Assembly: GCA_963920525.1 (NCBI GenBank)
Contig: OY986439.1
Location: 5,660,501 to 5,724,500 of the forward strand
DNA length: 64,000 bases
Reading direction: 5' to 3'
From: Dichetophora obliterata
Taxonomy: Eukaryota; Arthropoda; Insecta; Diptera; Sciomyzidae
Part shown: positions 33,425 to 44,989 of the stretch, one piece after another
How the letters are laid out: every line of letters begins with the position of its first letter
How positions within the stretch are numbered: position 1 is the first letter of the stretch
Position numbers and translations under genes: made by a program
Notes under the pieces: model-generated
Seen by the model: only the letters and a program-made list of their open reading frames with translations
What the model was told of the DNA's origin: nothing
Databases searched by the model: none

Positions 33425-34140
33425 TTCCACGCCAAATCGGACGGTTTTAAAAATTTTTATTTTTGATTTCCGCCATTTTTTGATATCTTTAAGTACTCAT
33501 CGAAAAACCCTCCCTCCTAAATTTTTGGGATTTTTTTGATCATCCGTTCCAAAAACATCGAATTTTAAAAAACAGCTCTTTTTGTGGTTTTTTGCCCGCC
33601 ACTTTTTTAAAACTCATTTAAATGAAAATTATCATTTAACATAAAAATTTATTTTTTCAATTTAATTTTCGAAAAAAAATTCTAACAAATTATTTAAAGT
33701 GTATTACTACGTAATTGAGAAATACACAAAATTTAATTATATAAAAAGATTTTTTTTTTTTTTTTGAAAAATTGAAACAAATAGTAGTTATCGAAGGCCC
33801 ACGACCAGACCGGTCTTAAAAGTTGTGGAATTAGCATTATTTTGCTGGAGAAAATCAAAATATGCGATCACTTTAGAAAATACAATCTAAATTTTAAAAA
33901 TCGAAAATTACGTATTAATACATTTGAAATAATTTCTTAGAATTTTTTTTTCGAAAATTAAATTGAAAAATTAATCTTTTATGTTAAATGATAATTTTAA
34001 TTTAAAAGAGTTTTAAAGAAGTTGCGGGCAAAAAACCACAAAAAGAGCTGTTTTTTGAAAATTCGATCTTTGGAACGGATGATAAAAAAAATCCCAAAAT
34101 TTAGGAAGGGAAGGTTTTTCGATGAGTACTCAAAGATACA
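33425..34140. repeat. Fold-back element, about 240-bp arms
   Basis: The left arm (33479-33720) and right arm (33900-34140) are inverted copies with few mismatches: for example AGTACTCATCGAAAAACC, CAGCTCTTTTTGTGG and TTATCATTTAACATAAAA and their inverses. The left outer end (GGCATTCCACGCCAAATCGG) has no partner; the right side is cut off at about 34140 by another repeat. Confidence 0.75.
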
Positions 34141-34400
34141 ACAACAACAAAAATTTTCAATATGAAAAGGAAAACATCACTAACTGATTTTATTGCAATT
34201 TTGGTCCCGCTACAGGCTTCATCAGAAATCTTTGTGATTCCGGCGGGAATCGATCCCGGGATCGATCGCAAGAATGATTTAAACTATCTTTAAACATTTA
34301 GAATTTAAACATTTAGAAACATTTAGAATACTTTGAACATTTAGAGTTTGTATTTAAATCATAGAAAATCCACATAATAACAAGGTCATATAGAAAAATT
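34141..34400. repeat. Interspersed repeat shared with 53.69-54.02 kb
   Basis: AGTTTTCAATATGAAAAGG-type text (here AATTTTCAATATGAAAAGG), AAAACATCACTAACTGATTT, TATTGCAATTT and repeated AAACATTTAGAATTT units recur near 53860-54020. A CGGGAATCGATCCCGGGATC segment at 34240-34265 resembles a tRNA B box on the - strand, so it may be a SINE. Confidence 0.5.
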
Positions 34401-35699
34401 TTAAAATATATATTTTTAGATCTATTTAATATTATTTACAGTTATTCACATTTTTCCATCAACACTTTGTATCTTGTTTTACAATTAGTGAGGACTTTAT
34501 AACTTCTAAAATTCTTCTAGATTGCTTTAATGTCATATTAAAAAGAAATGTGCCTTAAATCAACAATCCACTATTTGAACAAGAAGAACAAACAAAGGTA
34601 AGTATCGGTGGTTTTAAAACTTTTTTCATTGATGTCACGTTGCTAGATTCAAGTGATTGAAATCATACGGAAATTGGAAAAAAATCACGTTTTTTAGTTT
34701 CAAAATTTTCCACTTGCTATCACTGACACCTGTCACCTGACACTGTCACCCCCCTATCGGAAATTTTAAAGGGCTTTATTAAAAAGCAAGTAAAAAGGTC
34801 TTCACTCTGCCTATGAATAGTGCTTTTGAAAAGTACTTTGCTCCCGCTACAAATTAAGCATAAAAAAGGCTGTTTGGTTTCGAAATTCTTCGTTCTTTTT
34901 CGTTATCTACTCTGCTGACTAATCGTGCTCTCACTTGTTCATCATCACTTGTTTATGCAAAAAGTTCAATTCGTGAAAAGCGTTGCAGTAAAATATGAAA
35001 AATAAGGTTAAAACGTTTATAAAGTGTTAAATTGTAATATTTTCATAAAAAAGGTAATACAATTAGTGGCAAGTGGTTTGGATACTCAAAACGTAAATGT
35101 AAAATATTACATCGGGCAAAAATATACGCCATCGAAAATGAAGTAGCGAATGCAGGTGCGAACAAAGAAGGCGCTCTTTGCGAAGGGAGAGCAAAGCGCT
35201 TTTTTAATCACTTTTCATAGCAAGAACAAAGGTCTTCTTTCCAATGACATGACAATGTTAAATAAAGCTCTATTTAAAACGAGAACAAACCACTATTGTG
35301 GTTTTGTAAAGTGTTTTGCAAGTGCTTTTGAAGCGCTTTGTTTCCTAAAGGGCTGACACTGACACCTGTACTAGTATTATACACATTATATATCACGTGT
35401 AACGAATGTTTCTGCGTTATTAACACAATTTTTATGTTCCTTAGATTATGGCATTATTGAAGAAAACAATTGATTTATTCCTGTTCAGAATAAAAATATA
35501 AAGGAGTGTCTACGATTATGCGATACGTCAGGTTTTTGCTTATTATCTATTAATTAAGACAGATTGCAGAAATAAATAAAATTCAAAAAAAAACTTTTAA
35601 TAAAGTTTATTATATGTGAACAAATGCATAGCTATGGAAAGTTTATTAAATAATTTATGCTGAAGTAACTATACTGACTTAGTCAACCAGAAAAATTTT

Positions 35700-36420
35700 A
35701 CGACCAATTTTAAGAAGAGTTAAGTTTTTGCAAAAAAAAAATTGTAACCGGTTGGAAAATCCACTAAAAATGGGAAAATATGAATAAAAACTATAAAAAA
35801 TACGAAAAATAACCAAATTTATTCATTTGCATACATTTAAGCCTTCAATGGCTCAAAAAACAACAGATAATGGAACTACTTTCATGTTATTCATCATTTT
35901 ATAAATGCGTAAAAATGCTATAAAACACAATTAAAATGTGATATGTTGACAAAAACCATTATATTTGACAGTTTGCAAGTTAAATGCATACTTTAAATGC
36001 AGAAAATAAGATGTCCCACAACCGGTTACATGAAGTGTCCCACAACTGGGAATGGTAGCTATTTCAGAAGTAACTTGCAAAATGGTTTGGTACAAACCAA
36101 AATACAATAAAAGTACTGCATAAATTATGCAAAACACTCAGTTTTAAATTAATTTAATTCATTTCATCGCACTCTCAAAAAATTCAAAAGCTACCATTGT
36201 GTTGATTTTTTTTCGATTTTTGTTTTCAATGCTCACAACAAGCAAACAAATGCGTGTATTCACTTTGGTGTTAGCAAAATAAATGAATGCAGTCAACCTT
36301 GTAGTCTAATACTCAAATCTATGATATTTGCTTTCTGTCAAATATCCCACACGCAGTCCCGTAAGTGGAGACGTCCCACAAGCAGAGACATCCCCTACTA
36401 TTTTAAATTTAAATAATCGT
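35700..36420. repeat. Region with recurring GTCCCAC motifs
   Basis: TGTCCCACAAC or close variants recur at about 36011, 36038, 36346, 36371 and 36386, and GTAACCGGTTG (35744) is inverted as CAACCGGTTAC (36019). No open frame. Probably remains of a DNA transposon with subterminal repeats; ends undefined. Confidence 0.35.
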
Positions 36421-36512
36421 AAGCTGAAAATTAGTTAAACATCATTAGGTAAAAATGTCACGTAACGTATTTCACGTATGATATTGCATTATGACTTGTA
36501 TAAAAAAATAAT

Positions 36513-36590
36513 GATGGTCGTAGCCTATTGGGTAAATTAATTGGCCCGTATACAAAAGGTCTTTGGTTTAATTCTCAACTAAGATGTTAA
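36513..36590 (+). other. tRNA-like sequence (SINE head or pseudo-tRNA)
   Basis: TAGCCTATTGGG (A-box-like, 36521) and GGTTTAATTCTC (degenerate B box, 36565) are spaced as in a tRNA, but paired acceptor stems are absent. Non-functional as a tRNA; probably tRNA-derived repeat. Confidence 0.35.
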
Positions 36591-36662
36591 TGTTAATGTT
36601 TTTGTTAAATCCTTATCTCTCTGCAGTAAATGTCAGATGACGTGAACTTTTTTGCACTGCTA

Positions 36663-36908
36663 GTGACGTGCGGTCTCACAGGCTCCTTTAATTAATTGTT
36701 TGATTTTTCAGTAAACTCTAATCAATCTTATTAAAAAACTACAAACGGTGGTTTATAGAAGTAAAATTAAAAGCATAAGTGTTTAAACAATAGCCTTTTC
36801 TTTTTATTTTCAAATTTTAATCAAAAATAAACATTTAAGGAACTTTGCAGTCTTCATGGGTTTCTCAAAAATTGCGACTCAGGAGGGGCCTGTGAGACTC
36901 CACGTCAC
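36663..36908. mobile_element. 246-bp MITE, GTGACGTG...GTCTCACAGGC ends
   Basis: GTGACGTGCGGTCTCACAGGC at the left pairs with GCCTGTGAGACTCCACGTCAC at the right. A diverged copy in the opposite orientation lies at 56237-56470, sharing GAACTTTGCAGT, AATAGCCTTTTCTTTT-like and GAAGTAAAATTAAAA text. Confidence 0.7.
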
Positions 36909-38467
36909 CACTTTTTTGTTTCTCCGATAATTTGGGACCCAATTATCTTGACCCCGACTGAAAACGACTACTATTTGCAGCGAGAAGAGATGCATTAAAA
37001 AAAAAACAATACAAAATATTTTGGAATATTGTTTGTAGTAAGTCTCTATGTTTTCACGTCTTTTCACAATAAATATTTAAAATTGAGCCCAACGTGCAAT
37101 TTCACCTCAAATATATTGTTTAAATTTGTTTTACAAGTCAATTTCCGCGATTTAAACCAAAATTTGGCAACAAAATGCCGCGATTGCGAGTGTGAACTTT
37201 AATTTTTTCGAAATACTCAAATATAAATAATCGCACATCCTAAGTAGGCATAAATACTATAGAAAACTGGTAGTGAATAGCGGTTTTTATGTTAGGGATA
37301 TCAAAAACAAAATCTAAAAGAAAAATAGTAGTATATTGGAAAAAGTTAATACTATTTTGAAACACCGCTACTTCTATTGAGTTTTTTCTAAGCAAACGTA
37401 AGAAAACATTGTTTTATTCATGAAGAAGTTGTCACTGCTGACTTCATTAACCCTAGAAAGAAATATTGACCTTCAATATGCAAGAGCAAAATTAAAGCTT
37501 AACATACATTTCGTGTTCATTGATTAGACAAAATGAATTTCACGTTAATTACATATAAATATTTTGGCACCCAGCCAAAAATCTCAATGTTTCCAATCAA
37601 TTTCCAATCTTTTCTGGATAAGTATTTCGTTTCGTTTCGTCAACAAGATCGCAACACATCATCATGGCGTCATCCCAAAATAGAATTCCAAACGGACGCA
37701 TGCATGTATTAAAAATATTTGAATTAATATAACGTATACGCAGTGGTGGTCATTCGCCATATAGGGACGGCTAGCAGCATAGAGATAGAGCAGGAGAGAA
37801 AAAGATGGAGTATGGTATTGAGAAGATAAGAGCATTGTGTGTGTATGTAGCAGTTTCATTCACTCTAGGTGCTAGTTGCTCTAACAAGCAACTTAGAACG
37901 ACAGGTGCGAGTGGGTGCCACACTCTTTGCGGCAAAAAGAATGAGAACAAAATGTGATCAAGAGCGGGATAGTCTTATATTTCAACATTCATATCCAATT
38001 TCATTAATTTTAGTCTTAGTTTTGATATTTAAAAAAAAAACTTAGGATAAAATAGCAAAAATCTGCAAAAGCTCGACGCTGGAGATTTGAAATAATTTTG
38101 CCAAAGTTGAACAAACCCGGCAAACTCAGAAGAAATTGAAAGTGTGTCACACACAAACACATTGACGTACACGCATGAACTGATTCTAAAAGAACTTGGG
38201 TGCGCATTTTAAAATTTAAATAAACGGTGGTATTGAAACGAATCCGATTTGATATTCTTGAAAGCTAGACGTGCTCACACCAACACTTTTTCAGTATTCT
38301 AGAGTTTGCTTCGCTAAATATATACTTATACCCTCTGATGCTTATGCTGTTATTGTTGTTTTTGTTTCTTTTTTCTTCTTATGTTCTGCTTAGTTTTTAG
38401 TGGTTCTTGCTAAGAACAAAGCGCTGTATTTGTTTCAACATTGAAAATCTTTTGAAAATTATTGCGT

Positions 38468-38477
38468 TTAAAAATAG
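38468..38477. promoter_or_regulatory. MEF2-type site in wupA intron 1
   Basis: TTAAAAATAG fits the MEF2 consensus YTAWWWWTAR. MEF2 drives troponin genes in fly muscle, and the Drosophila intron 1 enhancer has such sites. A single AT-rich 10-mer in AT-rich DNA is weak evidence. Confidence 0.3.
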
Positions 38478-39374
38478 CTTTTACTATTTTGCAGATAGAT
38501 GGATGTATGGTTGGCTGAGCTTTAATTATTTTGTATAGAGATTTTAAAGAAATGTACGTCTAAAATAGAGGTTATTTCTACATGAACAAATTAAAACACA
38601 TAAACATCAAACTAATTAAAGTTGTTTCATTTCTATTTAACTCTTAAATATCGTTTTTGGCATGTTAAGTCTTTATCAAGTCGATGCAAAGCTAGCTGCG
38701 GTAAAAATTTTCTTTTTTAAAAATCAAAAACTGCTAACTGAAAATCGTCTAGAATTTATCACGCATTATCCTTTCAATAGTTCACCAACCAACTACTAAA
38801 GTTCAATGTAGCTTTTATCGGGTTCATTCGTATATATTCCATTATGTTTAAGACATCAGTTTAACAAATATTAACTTCATATTTAAAAAAAATCTTTTTA
38901 CTTTTATAGCACTACAAAAGATTTTTTGGCATCTTTCGTATTCGAAACACTTTTTGTGTGGTATAGAGAAGAAAGCTATTTTCGGCTATGATGATTTTTA
39001 TATACATTCACACATTCACATTCATAAATGTCTGCGCCAATTGTATGGATGCGCCTATGTGTGTACGACGAGATATCCTTCAGATTTGAAAATTTATTCT
39101 GCACACATTACGTAAGCTTAAAACAATTATTAAATTTTTATATAATCACGTAAGCCAGTTTAATTCCGATTCATGTTGATTTCTGGATATTCATTAGCAT
39201 TCATGTTCTGTCGTTCGTTATAATGTTGAGAAGGATAACCAACACTAAGCAAACCATTTTTTGTTTTATTTTTTTATTTTTATTAATTTTATTGTATTTT
39301 TATTGAACTTTTTGTAACATTAGATTTGCAATCATTATATTTTCCAGCTCCTGTACACGCACACACTCACTCAC

Positions 39375-39444
39375 CTTAATGGAAATTAAAAAAGGGTGCG
39401 AGCAAGCACACTAATCGAGAAACACTGTTCGGAACAAAAAGACT
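39375..39444 (-). promoter_or_regulatory. wupA: Candidate wupA non-coding exon 1 and initiator
   Basis: On the - strand CCGTTCAGTC contains an insect initiator (TCAGTC, A at 39444); 70 nt later a strong donor AAG|GTGAGT lies at 39374-39369. The implied leader is non-coding, as exon 1 of Drosophila wupA is. The region around it is less AT-rich than its surroundings. Without transcript data the exon is a guess; the sequence at +28 only partly fits a DPE. Confidence 0.4.
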
Positions 39445-39777
39445 GAACGGTCCGACGATCAACGGCAGACTGTATTCTGGCAAAAAGACTCAATCGATTG
39501 GTATTTCGTTCGAGCCTTCGCAACTTCGTAGCTGCAGAAAGAGAGTACAATGGATCGAGCATTAGAGCGTGTGAGATTTAGTTGGAGAGTGCTTCAACAC
39601 ATGTCGTGGGTAGTTGGTAGTGGTAACGAACGAGTGCTCGGTGAAAATTTGGCCCACTGTGTGCAGTAAGAATGCTGTTCCGAGCGTGAGAAGAGCGCAC
39701 ATACGAACATTTGTTAGTACGGCATCACGTATCTTGTGGATACTTGCAAGCAGACAGTATCTATCTGGGCGAAGCAG

Positions 39778-39787
39778 CTATAAATAG
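39778..39787. promoter_or_regulatory. Perfect MEF2 site / TATA-like motif upstream of wupA
   Basis: CTATAAATAG is an exact MEF2 consensus about 335 bp upstream of the candidate wupA start, in a stretch (39.4-40.0 kb) of higher GC. It could also serve as a TATA box for a + strand transcript starting near 39.81 kb, but no gene follows there that I recognise. Confidence 0.4.
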
Positions 39788-41034
39788 CATTTGCACAGAA
39801 ATAGATACCACAAAAAACTTCAGATCTACGTCGATCTTGGAAGACTGCATGAAATGTGTTTGTGGCCAACGTTTTGTTAATTTTATTCCTGTGCTGCTCT
39901 GCTGGCCAACAAGAGCCAGCGGTTCCATTCGTGCTGTGATCAGACGTGGTTAATTCTAAAAAACATCGAAAATCGATCGGATTTTTTGGAATGTTTAACA
40001 TGGATGGCAAAGCAAATGCTAATGTGTGCGGTACCTAGAATGCACAAGTGGGCGGGTGTATATATTTATATATTGAATTTATTTTTTTTTATAGCTTGGA
40101 AACAAATTGCAAGAGCAAGTGGAAGAAATGTGTACTTTTTGTCACAAATATCTTTTTTCAAGCAATTTGAACATTTTTTACAGTAGTTTTTCGTATCATT
40201 TGAACCACGCCCATTACTCCCAGTTTTGAACGTTGAATTGCCAAAATTTTTATATACCTTAGATACAGATTTGGTTTAGTTTATTATTAATTTACAGGGT
40301 GATTCAACTATTTGAGGTAGCTATTTTTTATCCACACTTTTATTTTTGCAAACGATACAGCGCGTCTGATTTTTATTTGTACACTAGCTGATATACCCGG
40401 TGTTACTCGAAAGTCATTTATTTATATAAACATTTTAATATACGCTTTTCGATTAAATGTTTTTGTAAATTTTGGAATTTTGTAAAAACGTGTTGAATTT
40501 AAGTTTGAGACCACTATAAAAATATTAGTTTAAATATTTACCAAGCTTTTTTAACGAAGAAATAATTTGATCACTGTTTTTTCACAATCAAAAACTGTTT
40601 TTTAGTTCTAAACTGAATTTACTGGTTACTGGTAAGCATGTTACTTGCACTTCGCTAATGAAAATCAAATTTATTAAAATCTTCCTAAAATTTTTTAGTA
40701 GTTTTTCCAGTTGGAAAATAACAATTGGATTGTCTCTAAATTAAAAATTAAAATAAATTGAGTCTGATAGTTGATGCAATTTCTTAAATCTTCTGAATTC
40801 CTATTTTATACGAAAAATTGTACAGTCGTTTTTTAATGTAAATTAGCAAAAAGGTGTAAGTTAAGAAAGCAGTCGCTTTTTAATTTTTATTATAGTATAT
40901 ACAGCAACCTGTAACAATATAATCGACGTTAACAGTTGATCGACATAAATCCAGCTGAAAAATCTGCAAGAACAGTGCAAGAAGTGCCATTATGTTATTT
41001 GCTGCAAGTTTACGCTGTGTGCGAAAAGAACTAA

Positions 41035-41288
41035 GGCTGTGTGCGAATTGATCTAAATGTGATCTAAACTAAATTGGGTCGATAAGGCAGTGCGTCCTAA
41101 ATAATTTAGGAAATTCTCGAGCTACCTAAATTCTTCCTAAATTAGGAAGCACTGCGTCCTAAATTAGGAAGTGCGTCCTAAATAATTTAGGAAATTCTCG
41201 AGCTACCTAAATTCTTCCTAAATTAGGAAGCACTGCCTTATCGACACTTTTTAGTTTAGGTAGCATTTAGATCAATTCGCACACAGCC
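41035..41288. mobile_element. Harbinger-type MITE, TAA duplication (254 bp)
   Basis: GGCTGTGTGCGAATTGATCT (41035) is perfectly inverted as AGATCAATTCGCACACAGCC (41288). TAA is duplicated at 41032-41034 and 41289-41291. Inside, a unit of about 75 bp with CCTAAATAATTTAGGAAATT and CTCGAGCTACCTAAATTC is repeated twice in the same direction. The TIR start and 3-bp TAA target fit PIF/Harbinger. Confidence 0.85.
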
Positions 41289-41640
41289 TAAATTGAGTAA
41301 CAGTTACCGAATTTTCTAAAATATTGGAATCGTGTCGGTTATGAGTACTTATTTCTAATTTATAATATTTTCCAGCAAACTTTTCAGAATACTTTCGGTA
41401 AGTACGCATTTGAACCGAAAAATTTGTTCAATGCAGCCAAGCTTACAACCCTGATTGGAGAGTTAAAATGCCCAAATTCGCTGTGTTTTATATGTCGGTA
41501 CATTTAATTGGCGTGGAAATTTGACTTTCAACAATATTGTTCAAATAACACATTAAACATGAAAAAATTAACTTTTACAGCATTCTTATTCACAGTCATC
41601 TTTTCGATGATATAGTGATATATATAGAACACTTAAAGTA

Positions 41641-42549
41641 CAGGGTCCGCCAAATAACTTTTTTTTTGAAAATTCTATATAAAAAAACTACTGGATATTT
41701 TCTCAAATTTCTTTTTTTTATTTGAAAGTACAATCCTTCCGGTTAATAATGAAAAATAATTTCATTCAAATGGCTGCCTCGGCTGGCCATGCAGCAGCCT
41801 ACACGATCGGTCCAATTTTTAAGCACATTATCGATTGTGTGCAGCTGTATTTCACATATGACTTCACGAATATTGTCTTTTAAAGCGTCAATTGTCTCTG
41901 GCTTGTCGGCGTAACACTTATCTTTGAGGGCACCTTACAAATAATAGTCCAACGGTGTCAAATCGCAGCTCCGAGGTGGCCAAACGACATCAGCTCTGCG
42001 GCTGATAATGCGATCTTCAAAAACAGGGCGCAAAACATCGAGTGTAGCTTCGGCTGTGTGGCACGTAGCGCCGTCCTGTTGAAACCAAATGTTGCCAATA
42101 TCCTCCTCTTCAATTTTTGTGAACAACATGGTCCGATAACGATCGCCATTGACTGTGACGGCCACTCCTTGCTCATTTTCGAAGAAAAATGGCCCAATTA
42201 TGCCTCTGGACCAAAATCCGCACCAAAAAGTGACTCGTTTTGGGTGCAGCGGCTTTTCAATGTATGCGTGCGAGTTTTTTGTGCCCCAAATGCGACAATT
42301 TTGCTTGTTTACATACCCGCCAAGATCAAAATGAGCTTCATCTGAAAAGATGATTTTTTTGGCAAAATCGGCATCATGATTTTCAAAGTAATGTCGCAAT
42401 ATTTCCCAGCGTAATTCAAGCGTACACACAACCATATTCGTTCAGCGGAAGGATAAAACTAATTATCTGTCAAATCAGACATGAGCTAAGTGTTACCATT
42501 CACGAAATAAGCACTAGTTGAAAAAAAAAACGTTAGATGGCGGACCCTG
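41641..42549 (-). mobile_element. rosa-like DD41D (IS630-Tc1-mariner) element, internally deleted
   Basis: CAGGGTCCGCCA (41641) is inverted as TGGCGGACCCTG (42549), flanked by TA on both sides (41639-41640, 42550-42551). The only gene inside is a broken transposase lacking its DNA-binding N-terminus. At 909 bp it is short for the family, so the 5' part of the gene is deleted. Confidence 0.85.
41743..42435 (-). pseudogene. DD41D transposase, N-terminally deleted, nonsense codon
   Basis: The frame covers the catalytic DDD domain of an IS630-Tc1-mariner transposase. Asp 32 lies in FSDEAHF, Asp 121 in WFQQDGATCHT and Asp 163 in DLTPLDYYL; 41 residues separate the last two, the DD41D spacing typical of the rosa group. 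TAA at 41935-41937 follows DYYL, where relatives have W. Beyond it the frame is open for 63 more codons (GALKDKCYADKPETIDALKD and on to NEIIFHY) to the natural stop at 41743. The helix-turn-helix N-terminus is missing. Not functional. Confidence 0.88.
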
Positions 42550-42599
42550 TACCATTGATAAAGAACCGAGTGATAACGGTGAAAACAAATTTAACAAGA

Positions 42600-42615
42600 G
42601 GGGGGGGGGGGGGGG
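42600..42615. repeat. Poly-G run (16 G)
   Basis: Sixteen consecutive G followed by TGGG, 50 bp past the DD41D element; strikingly GC-only in an AT-rich region. A sequencing or assembly error in length is likely. Confidence 0.9.
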
Positions 42616-44146
42616 TGGGCAAGTAAGTAGATTTACTATAAGGAAGATTTTATGTAAACCAAAATGTTTATAATTACTCTAGACCCACAACTTCATACTT
42701 AGAGATAAATGAGGACGCTCAAATTATATAGAGAATTTTAAAACAAAACTCAGTTTTATTTAAAAGTCCGGTATGAAAAAATAGATTTTAAGCCATAACT
42801 TTTGATTGGAAAGAGATATTGGGGTAATTTTTTTCACATAAATTATTTTTGAGACTTGACTTTTTGTAAAAAATATAAAAACAACATTTTGGAAAAAATA
42901 AATTTCGCGAAAAAAATCAAAGTACCCTTGTTGTTGCACCTTGAACCCTAGTTGTTTGGATGACAAAAACAGTAAAATAATTTTTGCGCTTAGCTGGAAG
43001 AGTTTTTGCAAATAAATGCTATGTCATATGAAAGGTAGCCAGATGTGCAATTTTTAATTGATTTCTTTTTTACAACAACAACAATTTTTGAGTCATTTTT
43101 TGAGTAAAAAGTCAATATTTTGGACCTTTTTTGACATAATCATAAAACATATAAACACTGACTCAACGGTACAGTTCAACATGTTTTTGTGAAGTGATCT
43201 CATTGAACTTTTGAACAAAAAAAAATTTGAATAAAATATATTAATGGACAGCGGAAATATTTGCATCGAAAGACCAAACTTTGATTTTCATGTCGTTTTT
43301 TCTCATTCTTGGGTAACGATGTTTTATGAAAAAGTCGTTGTACTGAAGATTTATCCAATTTTGAAGATATGTGAGTGTTTTCGATGTCAAAATAACAAAA
43401 AATTTTTAAAATTAAATACACAAAAATCTCCGATTCTAAAAAGTTTTAATATAACAAAATTACCGTTAGTTGAAAAATTTCAGAGGGGGCGTGGCAAAAA
43501 CTAAGTATGTAACATTTTAAGGTGGGATGCACTTAATATGTATACCTAGTATGAGCAAAATCCGTTGAGCCGTTTAGATTTGTATAAAGGCCAAACAAAC
43601 AAACAAACAGAAAATGAGTTTAATTACTATAGATAGCAGAGACTGTAAATAATAATTATTTTTAGATTTTTAAACTAAAAAAGCATTATGAAAAAATTGT
43701 CACACCGCCGTTTTGAAGGTGGCATTAGAATGCTCTCACATTGTAGAACTTGATCTCATATTGATTTTTACAATTTTGATTTTAACAATTTTGAGCAAAA
43801 ATATTAATTTTTTTAATTATTTCTGCTTTTTATTCTTTTAAGGCAAAAATAAAAATCAAAACTCGCCCGATATTTTTTTGGTCACCATATAACTGGTATG
43901 TTTTGATTTTTATTTCTTGAAGCAAATATAAAAAGTAAAGTTTGCCCGATATTTTTTTGGTCACAAAATAACTGGTATGTTTTGATTTTTATTTTTAAGG
44001 CAAAAATAAAAAGCAAAATTTGCCTAACATATTTAACTTTAACAAAATAACTTTTTAGCATTGATTTTAAATTTTTTTATTTAAAAATTAAAAGCAAAAT
44101 CAGTTTTTCAGTTTACGTTTGAAAAATTTATATTAAGGGATTTAAG

Positions 44147-44783
44147 CAGGGACCGTACCGGTTATGGTTTTTATCAAAAAAGTCGGATATTAACAGTTAT
44201 CATTTAACTTTTATTTTTTCCGACAAAAATACTAGTTATTTAATGCTTTTTATTTTTTCAGGCAAATATAACTGTTACTTTTGACTTTTATTTTTTAGGT
44301 CAAAAATAACAGTTATTTTGTGCCTTTTATTTTTTCGGTCAAAAATATCAGGCTATTTGAATTTTTTTAAAGGCCACTTGAACGGCAAAAAAAGTTTTAT
44401 GCAATTTTTATCGTCTCATCAGCGCGCACATTTTCAGCTATAAAACTTTTTAGTTCTTAAAGTTTTTTATTCGGCCTTTGAAAAAATAAAAATTGCTTGA
44501 TATTTTTGACCGAAAAAATAAAAGGCACAAAATAACTGTTATTTTTGACCTAAAAAATAAAAGTCAAAAGTAACAGTTATTTTTGCCCGAAAAAATAGAA
44601 GGCAAAAAATAACAGTTAATATTAATTTTTACAGTAACAGCCAAACATTTAAAAGGCATTTAAAATTCGCGAAGCTGCTGCCATTACGATAATAATAGTA
44701 TATTTAAAAAAGTCCTCCGGCCACTTTTTCGTTATGCCTTTTTCATGTGAAAATTTTTAAATAACAGTTATTTTCGGTCCCTG
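44147..44783. mobile_element. Inner fold-back hAT-type element with TSD GATTTAAG
   Basis: CAGGGACCG (44147) is inverted as CGGTCCCTG (44783) and the exact 8-mer GATTTAAG flanks both (44139-44146, 44784-44791). The interior is a palindrome built of TAACAGTTATTTTTG-like units with TTATTTTTTCGG, closely related in style and end sequence to the surrounding element. A perfect duplication shows it is younger. Confidence 0.88.
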
Positions 44784-44989
44784 GATTTAAGGGATTATTA
44801 AGGGTGCTTCATAAGGGGCCGTTCAAGTATTATGTAAGCAGATGTTTTGTAATTCTAAATCCCCCGTCCTCCTCATCAGCAAAAGTAAGAAAAGCTCTTG
44901 CCCCCCTCCCATTCTTAAGTAAAAATTAGTACATGTATTTTTCGATGTGTTCTGGTTTCTTTATTCATGAGCAGCAGTTATAACATAGC

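Larger units (their letters stand above)
32837..39374 (-). other. wupA: wupA intron 1 (large, regulatory in Drosophila)
   Basis: About 6.5 kb if exon 1 is placed correctly. In Drosophila the equivalent intron carries a muscle enhancer. Here it holds a Harbinger-type MITE, a fold-back element, a repeat shared with 53.7 kb, a tRNA-like sequence, a 246-bp MITE and a MEF2-type site. The stretches 34401-35990 and 36909-38460 show nothing I can define. Confidence 0.55.
40384..43633 (-). mobile_element. Helitron family B, copy 1, carrying two other transposons
   Basis: Read on the - strand it begins A|TCTATAGTAATTAAACTC (43633) and ends CGAGTAACACCGGGTATATCAGCTAG|T (first 4 and last bases: CTAG at 40384-40387). 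Start TC, end CTAG and A/T flanks fit Helitron rules and match copy 2 at 51.46-53.50 kb. A CAAACAAACAAACA tract lies near the 5' end. It is interrupted by a Harbinger MITE (41035-41288) and a DD41D element (41641-42549), and has a 16-G run at 42600. No Rep/helicase coding seen. Confidence 0.72.

Noticed and set aside
39711..40010. 80- and 98-codon frames on opposite strands upstream of wupA
   Set aside because: Overlapping antisense frames in a GC-richer promoter-like area, no recognisable domain; no support as genes.
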